A stretch of DNA of 33,056 nucleotides from Candidatus Rokuibacteriota bacterium (GTDB taxonomy: Bacteria; Methylomirabilota; Methylomirabilia; Rokubacteriales; CSP1-6), in assembly GCA_003220335.1 (NCBI GenBank), contig QHSB01000089.1:1-33056 (forward strand), read 5' to 3'. The translations under genes and the position numbers were made by a program. Below the pieces are notes generated by a model. It made no database searches and was not told where the DNA came from. It worked only from the letters and a program-made list of their open reading frames with translations. Of the stretch, positions 8,342-14,554 are shown one piece after another (the stretch's first letter is position 1; every line of letters begins with the position of its first letter).

Positions 8342-9436
8342 GTGATCGATCGGCTCCGTCGCGTCGGACTGCACCCGAGCGTCATCCTGGCGCTCGTCCT
8401 CATGAGCCTGTGGATGGTCGCGTATCGGCGCCTCGACGGCGTCGCGATCGAGCTCTACCAGCCCTCCGTCGCCGGCGTGCGCGCCTTCGCGCTCTATCTG
8501 AATGGACGGTACGGCGACGCGGCGCGTGCCTATCGAGAAGCGCACCGCGGCCCGGTGCGGGCGTCCGATACTGGCGATCCGACGGGCGCGTGGGCCGCGG
8601 CCGTCGGCGACACCGCGCTCGCCGAGCGCCGCGCGCGTACCGCGCTGGAGGCCTTCCCGACCGCGCTCGAGCCACGCGTGACGCTGGCCGAGGTCGCCCT
8701 CGACCGCGGCGGCCTCGCGGAGGCATCGCGCGAGCTGAGCGCGGTGCTCGCCGCGCATTCGGATCACATCGAGGCACTCTATCTGAGCGCCGTCGTCCAC
8801 GGCCGCGCCGGACGCGCCGGCGAGGCCATCGACGCGCTCAACCGGGCGTTGCGCTCGGGCTACGCGGGGGCACGCCGCGCCACGCCCTTCCGGCTGCTGG
8901 AGCTCGCCGGTGATCTGCACGCGCGCCCCGCGGCCGAGCGTCCGCTGTGCCTGCTGGCGCACCTGTTCCGCTACCTGCGCATCTTCGACGGCGCCCACGC
9001 CGCACGCGCGCTGGCCTACGCCGAGCTCGCCGTGGCTGCGAATGATCGGCCGGCCGACGCCTGGCTCACCATCGCCGTCGTGCAGGACAAGCTCGGGCGG
9101 CACGAGGCGGCGATGCAGGCGGTTCGTCACGCGCTGGCCGCCGATCCGCGCCACGCGGAGGCCTACCGCTGGGCCGCCGTCGAGGCGCGGCAACGCGGCG
9201 ATCTGCTGCTTCAGTACCGCATGATCCGCAAGGCGTTCGAGTCCGCGCTCACCGACCCGTACTACGTGGAAGACCTCAGTCGAGTCGTCCTGGGCGGGCT
9301 GGGCGACGCCCACACGATGGCGGCGCTCATGGAGCAGGCGCTGGCCGCGGACCCGAACAACGCGATGGCGCGCAAGCACCTGGCCGCGGCGCGGCTGGCT
9401 CTCGGCGCGCCGGGCTCCGGACCGCCGGCGCGATGA
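8342..9436 (+). CDS. TPR-repeat protein with N-terminal membrane anchor
   Basis: About 364 aa from GTG 8342. GTG 8234 is also in frame and would add 36 residues; no clear SD decides between them. A hydrophobic segment (VILALVLMSLWMVAY) near the N terminus precedes tetratricopeptide-like helical pairs, for example AWLTIAVVQDKLGRHEAAMQ and LAADPRHAEAYRWAAVEARQ. TPRs are protein-interaction scaffolds, so this is probably a membrane-tethered scaffold. The stop overlaps the ATG of the next gene (ATGA). Confidence 0.75.
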   Translation: MIDRLRRVGLHPSVILALVLMSLWMVAYRRLDGVAIELYQPSVAGVRAFALYLNGRYGDAARAYREAHRGPVRASDTGDPTGAWAAAVGDTALAERRARTALEAFPTALEPRVTLAEVALDRGGLAEASRELSAVLAAHSDHIEALYLSAVVHGRAGRAGEAIDALNRALRSGYAGARRATPFRLLELAGDLHARPAAERPLCLLAHLFRYLRIFDGAHAARALAYAELAVAANDRPADAWLTIAVVQDKLGRHEAAMQAVRHALAADPRHAEAYRWAAVEARQRGDLLLQYRMIRKAFESALTDPYYVEDLSRVVLGGLGDAHTMAALMEQALAADPNNAMARKHLAAARLALGAPGSGPPAR

Positions 9437-10491
9437 TCGAGGCCGCGCGGCGGCGACCCGCCGGAGCCCGGATTCTCGGCGCGCTCGCGGGCTTCGCGCT
9501 GGCCGGCTGGTTCGGCACGATGGTCTACAACTTTCGCGTCGTGGGCAGCGCGCACGCCATCGGCGTCGTCGTCGGCACGGTGCTCATGGCGCTGTGGGCC
9601 GTCATCTGTGTGCAACGCGTGATGACGGCAACGCCGCCGGCGTGGATGCGGCGCCTCCTGGAGGATGGCGAGCTCGTGGTCGGCTTCGTCGTCTTGAATC
9701 TCATCCTCATGAACGTCTTCTCACCCTTCCTGATGCTCCTGTCCCAGATCTGGCTCGGCGCAAGCCTCTTCCCGCTCGTGCTCGGCATGGCCGCGCGGCT
9801 CTCCGGGCGTGTGCTGTTCGTCACCTTCGTCGTGGCGACGATCGCCCTGCTGTGGCTGAGCCTCACCCGCCTGGCCCGGCACGTGGCGCCGGCGAGCGCG
9901 GCGCTGAGACGGGTGCAGCGCGCATTCCGTGTGGTCGCCACCTCAGCCGTTGCGCTCTACGGCATCTACGCCACCGCGCTGTCGTTCAACGGCAGCCTCG
10001 ACGGTCCGCTCGCCGTCGAGCACCGGCGTGAGCTCGTCGCCGTGACCACGGTGAACACGCCTCTCGACTTCCCGGTCTCATGGATCGACCTGCGCGCGGC
10101 GGACGGAACGCTGGAGCGGATCACGCTGATCGCCGGCAAGGACGGCGTGTGGGCGGGCTACGTCGATCCGGGCCAGGCGGTCGTCGTCCGGGTACGCGCG
10201 GGCTTCTTCGGCATCCCCTGGATCGAGAGTGTGGCGCTCGACGAGGAGCGTCGGACCGAGCTTCTCGTCGAGGCCGCGCCGTCGGCGGCCGAGCCCCGCC
10301 GCGCGCTCGTCGCCCTGCGCCTGCGGCAGGGACGCGCGGCGGACGCCGTCACGCACACGCGCGTGTACCTCGGCTATTATCCGCGCGACATCGCGTTCGC
10401 ACGGACGGTCGCCGAGACCCTGCGCGGCGCGGGCGACGCGCAGTCGGCGCTGGAACTGGACCGTCTCGCGCTCGCGGCGGCCGCGCGATAG
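9433..10491 (+). CDS. Uncharacterised polytopic membrane protein with C-terminal extracytoplasmic domain
   Basis: A 352-aa protein with about five hydrophobic segments in residues 12-185 (e.g. ILGALAGFALAGWFGTMVYN, GVVVGTVLMALWAVICV, VLFVTFVVATIALLWLSL). A beta-rich domain follows (residues ~200-280, DFPVSWIDLRAADGTLERI), then a short TPR-like tail (YYPRDIAFARTVAETLRGAG). The family is not recognised. It is coupled to the TPR gene by an ATGA overlap. The shared TPR-like tail suggests that both belong to one assembly. Confidence 0.75.
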   Translation: MIEAARRRPAGARILGALAGFALAGWFGTMVYNFRVVGSAHAIGVVVGTVLMALWAVICVQRVMTATPPAWMRRLLEDGELVVGFVVLNLILMNVFSPFLMLLSQIWLGASLFPLVLGMAARLSGRVLFVTFVVATIALLWLSLTRLARHVAPASAALRRVQRAFRVVATSAVALYGIYATALSFNGSLDGPLAVEHRRELVAVTTVNTPLDFPVSWIDLRAADGTLERITLIAGKDGVWAGYVDPGQAVVVRVRAGFFGIPWIESVALDEERRTELLVEAAPSAAEPRRALVALRLRQGRAADAVTHTRVYLGYYPRDIAFARTVAETLRGAGDAQSALELDRLALAAAAR

Positions 10492-10514
10492 TCTCAGGCC
10501 AAGTGAAGGCTCCC

Positions 10515-10874
10515 ATGAGGGGATGGCTGATCCTCGTCGGCACGTTGCTCGTCGGTATGGTCGTCGGCTTCGGCGCGGCGACCCGAGGACCCGCGTTGAT
10601 TGCGCCGTACCTTCCGAAGGCCGGCAGCGGGGCGGGTGAACGTATCGAAGGTCAGGTGGTACGCAAGCAGCGAGAAGGAAACCGGCTCCTCGTGAAGGTC
10701 ACCACCGCTCAGGGACCGATGCTCGTGACGTTTACGCAGAAGGTCGCTGACCTGGAGGTGTTGCTGGACCCGGGCGATACGGTGACTCTGGTCATCCCGG
10801 GCTACGCGACCTTCGTCGAGAATCCGGTCCTCGAGCGGGTCAAGGAGCCAGGTCGAGCGAAGTCTCCCGCGTGA
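10515..10874 (+). CDS. Small membrane-anchored protein with predicted OB-like domain
   Basis: A 119-aa protein. The N-terminal segment WLILVGTLLVGMVVGFGAAT is a single membrane anchor or uncleaved signal. The rest is beta-rich (GERIEGQVVRKQREGNRLLV, PGDTVTLVIPGYATFVENP), like a small barrel. ATG 10515 was chosen over GTG 10503 because GAAGG lies 5 nt upstream. Codon use here (CGT, GAA, GGT, CGA) is less GC-biased than in the preceding genes. It may be the last member of the operon beginning at 7215. Confidence 0.65.
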   Translation: MRGWLILVGTLLVGMVVGFGAATRGPALIAPYLPKAGSGAGERIEGQVVRKQREGNRLLVKVTTAQGPMLVTFTQKVADLEVLLDPGDTVTLVIPGYATFVENPVLERVKEPGRAKSPA

Positions 10875-11011
10875 CAGAGGACGAGCAACTCCCCGACCCG
10901 CTCGCGGCGTTTGACCTTCTTTGCGACCGCGCTATCCAGTATCTCGATTGCCTACGCTACGAGCGTGCGCGCAAGGCAGACAGCGAAGGCGATCCCGATC
11001 AGACAACGTGA
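10871..11011 (+). CDS. Small ORF coupled to the preceding gene
   Basis: A 46-codon ORF whose GTG overlaps the TGA of the upstream gene (GTGA at 10871-10874), the same junction used by many genes in this window. The product is acidic at its N terminus (MTEDEQLPDPLAAFDLLCDR) and then helical, with two Cys and an RYERARK stretch. There is no signal peptide or membrane segment and no known family. The overlap and the frame staying open up to just before the tRNA gene are the only support, so it could be a chance ORF. Confidence 0.4.
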   Translation: MTEDEQLPDPLAAFDLLCDRAIQYLDCLRYERARKADSEGDPDQTT

Positions 11012-11030
11012 TGGAGCGTCGCGCGTTGAA

Positions 11031-11108
11031 TGGCGGGCCCGACGGGATTTGAACCCGCGACCTCTGGATTGACAGTCCAGTGTGCTAACCAGGCTGCACC
11101 ACGAGCCC
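11031..11108 (-). tRNA. tRNA-Asp (anticodon GTC)
   Basis: A 78-nt cloverleaf on the minus strand with encoded CCA. The acceptor stem is GGGCTCG/CGGGCCC with discriminator G. The anticodon arm is CTGGA-CTGTCAA-TCCAG (anticodon GTC), the variable loop is AGGTC and the T arm is GCGGG-TTCAAAT-CCCGT. All stems pair, with G-U wobbles in the acceptor and T stems. Confidence 0.96.
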
Positions 11109-11244
11109 GCACCCGAAATCAACGACTTGGACCTCGGGAGTGTACCACGGCCGCTGAAGTGTGCCCCGGATTGTGCCCCTGACCAGGCGACCGCGTCTTG
11201 CCCCGCTAGGTGGTGGCATCGCCGTTGCGGGCCGTAAGGCACCG

Positions 11245-11586
11245 ATGAAACCTCGAACGAACTCTGAGAAGCCCGAAGACACGGGGCTCATTACCCGGGT
11301 CGGGTCGCTGGAGGTCGACTGGCCGAAATCGATCGGCTACTTCGGCGGCATCGGCATCGCGGTGGCGTGCGACCTCATCGCACCTCCCATCGCGATCTTC
11401 ATTGCCGCGATTCCCCTGCTCAAGCTGTTCAAGCATCCCGGACGACCCTGGCCGCTGCGAGTCGTCGCCGACGCCCTGGAGGGCGCTGCCAAACCGGTCG
11501 GGGCGGACGCCGAGGCGGTCGTCCGTCTGGTTCCCGATGTTCCAGCAAAGCGGCGGCTGGGGACGAAGGCCCGGCGGGCGGGCTAG
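11245..11586 (+). CDS. Hypothetical membrane protein
   Basis: A 113-aa protein with a polar N terminus, then the segment VDWPKSIGYFGGIGIAVACD and a hydrophobic hairpin (LIAPPIAIFIAAIPLLKLF), followed by a basic, probably disordered tail. I associate this 'VDWP-YFGGIG-PP-FIAAIP' pattern with small uncharacterised proteins of several phyla. ATG 11245 has AAGG 5 nt upstream; GTG 11161 is the outer alternative. Its TAG is shared with the stop of the convergent HTH gene (CTAG at 11583-11586). Confidence 0.7.
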   Translation: MKPRTNSEKPEDTGLITRVGSLEVDWPKSIGYFGGIGIAVACDLIAPPIAIFIAAIPLLKLFKHPGRPWPLRVVADALEGAAKPVGADAEAVVRLVPDVPAKRRLGTKARRAG

Positions 11587-11795
11587 AGCGAGAGTTGCCG
11601 GCTGTCGTCGTCCGGCGGCGGCAACTCCACGCGCGCGATGCGGAGCTTGCCTTCCTGCGCCAGCATCGACAGCACGGAGGACACCGCTCCCTCGGACAGC
11701 CGAAGTTGGCGGGCAATATCGCGCGGGCTCATCGGGCCGAACCGCTCCAGGCACGAGCGAACGTCGCCGTCGATCTCGCTCCACCAGCCGTCCAT
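11583..11795 (-). CDS. Small winged-helix-like DNA-binding protein
   Basis: A 70-aa protein with a clear helix-turn-helix: GPMSPRDIARQLRLSEGAVS is helix 2-turn-recognition helix, followed by SVLSMLAQEGKLRIARVEL as helix and wing. The size is that of a bare winged helix without an effector domain. The start ATG has a strong purine-rich SD (AGGGGG) 5 nt upstream. It could regulate the adjacent small genes; its target is unknown. It ends on the same CTAG as the convergent gene at 11245. Confidence 0.75.
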   Translation of the reverse strand: MDGWWSEIDGDVRSCLERFGPMSPRDIARQLRLSEGAVSSVLSMLAQEGKLRIARVELPPPDDDSRQLSL

Positions 11796-12113
11796 GTTTC
11801 CCCCTTCTCCGATGTTCCGGATTGTTCACCATAGTCGCCTCGGTGGTGACCAACAACCCATGAAAATCTTTTCCTAGCGCGGTGTAGAACGCGCAGAAAG
11901 ATGCGGGAGAGTGACGGCTTGCTTCTTGCTCTGGTTCACCGGCATGACAAGCGTCCCGCGCGACTCGGACATCATCGGAGCGGCCGCGCTCCTGGCGATC
12001 GTCCTCGTGACCGGACTCATCCGCGCGCTCGGCCTGTAGTCTCCGACCACGGGCGGCACTCGCGAAGAACTCGGACGCCGTCGAAGCGTCGCATGGCTAG
12101 ATGCGTCGGCATC

Positions 12114-12138
12114 GCTGTACGTACAGCTACTTACGTAG
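12114..12138. promoter_or_regulatory. Palindrome followed by a short hairpin
   Basis: Positions 12114-12127 form a perfect 14-bp palindrome, GCTGTACGTACAGC. It is followed by an overlapping hairpin GCTAC-TTAC-GTAGC at 12125-12138. A two-fold symmetric site in an otherwise empty region is compatible with a dimeric repressor operator. No regulator is assigned. Confidence 0.35.
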
Positions 12139-12266
12139 CCGCCGTCCTCGCTGACGCCGATCGGTCTGACCTATGATTCGCTCGTAAGATCAACACATGG
12201 CCCGAGGTAGACGCGGCGCGCCGCCCGACGTAGCCCCCCAACTCGCTCGTCGTAGGCGCCCGTAAG

Positions 12267-12286
12267 TTGGTGGGCGAAGCAGGGCT
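12267..12286 (-). repeat. Partial copy of the tRNA-Val 3' end (possible att remnant)
   Basis: These 20 bases match 19 of 20 the 3' end of the tRNA-Val gene at 12685-12704 (one A/G difference), in the same orientation and 418 bp away. tRNA 3' ends are classic tyrosine-integrase attachment sites, so the 12267-12704 interval, with its orphan gene at 12369, could be the residue of an integrated element. Alternatively this is the decayed end of a second tRNA-Val gene. No integrase is present. Confidence 0.5.
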
Positions 12287-12368
12287 GCAGGCCTGTTCTT
12301 CAACGCGAAGCATCAACCATTTTGAAATATGCTGGAGTGGTTTGAACGTCCCGATCCAGGAGGAAAGC

Positions 12369-12644
12369 ATGCCCGACGGGAGTGCGCTCAGTCCGAGCGA
12401 TGTCTCCGGCAAACTCGACATGCTGGTGGAGCTGCTTCGTGATGCCGAGCGCCTCGCGAAAGAACTGGACGGCGCTCGCATCGGAGATTGGTACCGCCGT
12501 CCGGATCTGACCGCGGACGCCGCGGCGAGCATGGAGTCACGCGCGCAGGACGTGTCGCTGGTGGCCCACGAGATCGGCAGAAGACTCGATGTGGTGTCGC
12601 ATCAGCTACTGACGATCCGGCCGCCTCGCCGTCTCCCGTCGTGA
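12369..12644 (+). CDS. Orphan small protein next to tRNA-Val
   Basis: A 91-aa protein with a near-ideal SD (AGGAGG, 12358-12363) 5 nt before the ATG. It is mostly helical: SDVSGKLDMLVELLRDAERL and AQDVSLVAHEIGRRLDVVSH could form a helical hairpin or short coiled coil. There is no signal, membrane segment or known motif. Codon choice (CGT, GAT, CTT) is less GC-biased than in flanking genes. It stands alone between the tRNA 3'-end copy and tRNA-Val, which fits a small acquired gene. Confidence 0.65.
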   Translation: MPDGSALSPSDVSGKLDMLVELLRDAERLAKELDGARIGDWYRRPDLTADAAASMESRAQDVSLVAHEIGRRLDVVSHQLLTIRPPRRLPS

Positions 12645-12685
12645 CCTTGACCCCAAGGGTACGCCGCGCAAGCATCTGAAAAACT

Positions 12686-12761
12686 TGGTGGGCGGAGCAG
12701 GGCTCGAACCTGCGACCCCAGCCTTGTAAGGGCTGTGCTCTCCCAACTGAGCTATCCGCCC
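12686..12761 (-). tRNA. tRNA-Val (anticodon TAC)
   Basis: A 76-nt cloverleaf on the minus strand with encoded CCA. The acceptor stem is GGGCGGA/TCCGCCC with discriminator A and the D stem is GCTC/GAGC. The anticodon arm is CAGCC-CTTACAA-GGCTG (anticodon TAC) and the T arm is GCAGG-TTCGAGC-CCTGC. All stems pair perfectly. Its 3' 20 bases recur at 12267. Confidence 0.97.
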
Positions 12762-12803
12762 GTCGCATCGAGTGTACGTCCGCTCTTCCGGTAAAGTGAA
12801 GCC

Positions 12804-13592
12804 ATGACCGCCGGCGCGCGCGCGCTCGAACGGCTCTACGCCGTCGCCCCCAGGGATTTCACACGCGCCCGCAACACGCTGGCCGCCGAGCTACGCCAGG
12901 CGCGCGAGCTCGACGCCGCGCGCGAGGTCGCCCGGCTGCGCCGGCCCAGCGCCCCGCTGTGGGCGGTCAATCAGCTCGCACGGCACGCGCGGCCGGCGCT
13001 GGAGCGCTTCCTCGACGCGGTGGACCGGCTGCGCCGCACGCAGCTCTCCGATCCGCGCGGGGCGATGGAGGCGATGCGCGCCGAGCGCGTGCAGCTCGAG
13101 GCGCTCGTGCAGCGCGCCGAGCAGGCGCTCGCCGAGGTGGGCTACGCGCCGTCGGCGGAGGCGCGACGGCGGATCAGCGACACGCTGCTGGGGGCGGCAG
13201 CCGACCGACGTCACGCGGAGGCGCTGATGCACGGCCGCCTGACCGAGGAGTTGCACGCGCCGGGTTTCGACGCGCTCACCGGCGCCACCCGCCTGCGGGT
13301 CGTTCAGGGAGGCACCCCGCGGCGAGACGCGGGCGCGGCGAAGGCGCACGACGAGCGGCGGCGAGCGGCCGCCGAGGCGCGCCAGGGCGAGCGCGACGCG
13401 AAGACGCGCCAGCGCGAGGCCAAGGCGCGCGAGCGCCAGCGCGAGGCGGAGGAGCGGCGCCGAGAGGCCAGCGAGCGGGCGGCGGAAGTCGCGGCGCTGG
13501 AGCGCGACGCGGCCGTCGCGCGCGAGCGGCTCGCGGAGGTCGAGCGGCGGCTGAAGCAGGTCCGGCGCGGAAAGAGCCGCCGGACGCGCTAG
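12804..13592 (+). CDS. Hypothetical coiled-coil protein
   Basis: A 262-aa protein. The N-terminal part is helical with RRPSAPLWAVNQLARHARP, a motif I recall from uncharacterised proteins, often actinobacterial, with a similar layout. From about residue 175 it is a highly charged Arg/Glu/Ala coiled coil (ARERQREAEERRREASERAA) to a basic end (RRGKSRRTR). There is no signal peptide. The basic tail could bind nucleic acid or a membrane surface; this is only composition. The ATG lies 42 bp beyond tRNA-Val on the opposite strand. Confidence 0.7.
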   Translation: MTAGARALERLYAVAPRDFTRARNTLAAELRQARELDAAREVARLRRPSAPLWAVNQLARHARPALERFLDAVDRLRRTQLSDPRGAMEAMRAERVQLEALVQRAEQALAEVGYAPSAEARRRISDTLLGAAADRRHAEALMHGRLTEELHAPGFDALTGATRLRVVQGGTPRRDAGAAKAHDERRRAAAEARQGERDAKTRQREAKARERQREAEERRREASERAAEVAALERDAAVARERLAEVERRLKQVRRGKSRRTR

Positions 13593-13627
13593 TCAGGAGC
13601 CTGTCGGGTTATCGAGGCGTTTAGAGG

Positions 13628-13694
13628 AGCGACCCGGCTGTGCCGGGGCGCTCTGAACGTTGGGGGGTTGGGGGGACCATTTCGGGGCCCCCCA
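13628..13694. terminator. Double-hairpin element between convergent genes (copy 2, inverted)
   Basis: Between the ends of convergent genes at 13592 and 13698. One stem is 13628-13638 with 13642-13652 (11 bp, one mismatch). The other is 13669-13678 with 13685-13694 (one internal mismatch). The reverse complement matches the element at 5519-5587 through GGGGGGCCCCGAAATGG and CCCCCCAACG, so both belong to one intergenic repeat family that probably acts as a bidirectional terminator. Confidence 0.75.
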
Positions 13695-13697
13695 TCT

Positions 13698-14510
13698 TCA
13701 CTGACGGCCGAAGCCGCGGATCGCCGACATGAGCTCGTCGCCGGCGGTTGAGAACCCGCGCCGGATCTTGTCCCAATCGGTGCGGACCTTGTCGCCCAGG
13801 TTGGGCGCCTGCAGCGACCGCGGCTCGGCCGGCGCGGGGGCGGGCGGCCGCTTCGGCGCCGCGGCGGCGGCCATGCGTCCGGCCGGTGTGGCGTGGGTCA
13901 TCGGTCCGGGCGCGACGGGCTCGGCGGCAGGTGACGCGCTCTCCGACGGGCGCTCGGGCTCGGGCGCGGCCAGGCTCCTCTGCGGCGCACGCGTCGGAGG
14001 CCGCACGACGGGCTCGCGCACCGGTGCCGGCACCGGCCGCGAGGCGGCCGCGCGCTCCAGCTGTCTGGCGCGCGCGCTGGCTTGCACGACATCGTCGCCG
14101 AGCCGCTTGAGCGCGGTCTCGACGCCCGCCACACGGCTCTCGGCCTGGTCGAGGCGCGCGCGCATGCCCTGGACGTTGCCGCCGGCGGCGCCCACCTGCT
14201 CGCGCAGCGCGGCCACCTCGTCGCCCAGCGCCTGTCGCTCGCGCTCCAGCGCGGCGAGCCGCGCGATCACACGCGGGTCGGGCGTGGCGGCCGCGGGCTG
14301 CACGGGCGCGCGTGCGATGTAGACGACGGCCAGGATCGCGCTCGTCGCGAAGCACACGCCGGCGGCCGCGTGGCCGAGCCGGGTGACGAGCAGGTCACGG
14401 TCGGCGCGTGCGGGATTGGTCTCGAGGATGGGCATGAATCCGTAGCGCAGCACGAGCAGGCACATGACCAGGGCACCCAGGGCGCTGGCGAGAATGCAGA
14501 CCACGAGCAT
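13698..14510 (-). CDS. Membrane-anchored coiled-coil protein with Pro-rich tail
   Basis: A 270-aa protein. Two N-terminal hydrophobic segments (VCILASALGALVMCLLVL; AAGVCFATSAILAVVYIA) are followed by a coiled coil (residues ~80-150; ARLAALERERQALGDEVAAL). A Pro/Ala-rich linker and a short conserved-looking C terminus (DWDKIRRGFSTAGDELMSAI) complete it. The SD is GGAGGAAACC-ATG. The function is unknown; the architecture suits an envelope or cell-division-type scaffold, without proof. It is divergent from the histidine kinase gene, 44 bp away. Confidence 0.72.
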   Translation of the reverse strand: MLVVCILASALGALVMCLLVLRYGFMPILETNPARADRDLLVTRLGHAAAGVCFATSAILAVVYIARAPVQPAAATPDPRVIARLAALERERQALGDEVAALREQVGAAGGNVQGMRARLDQAESRVAGVETALKRLGDDVVQASARARQLERAAASRPVPAPVREPVVRPPTRAPQRSLAAPEPERPSESASPAAEPVAPGPMTHATPAGRMAAAAAPKRPPAPAPAEPRSLQAPNLGDKVRTDWDKIRRGFSTAGDELMSAIRGFGRQ

Positions 14511-14554
14511 GGTTTCCTCCAGGCCCCTGTACTTTCACTCTACCAGCGCTGTCG

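Larger units (their letters stand above)
11796..12368. other. Long intergenic stretch with palindrome and possible 31-codon ORF
   Basis: 573 bp without a well-supported gene and less GC-rich than its surroundings. It contains a possible 31-codon ORF at 11944-12039 (plus) that would encode one membrane segment (IIGAAALLAIVLVTGLIRAL); it has no SD and may be chance. It also holds a 14-bp palindrome at 12114, a hairpin at 12125 and a partial copy of the tRNA-Val 3' end at 12267. Confidence 0.5.

Noticed and set aside
11109-11244. Possible integrase remnant beside tRNA-Asp
   Set aside because: The text TGTGCCCCGGATTGTGCCCC looked like the end of an integrase gene, but no frame gives recognisable recombinase motifs.
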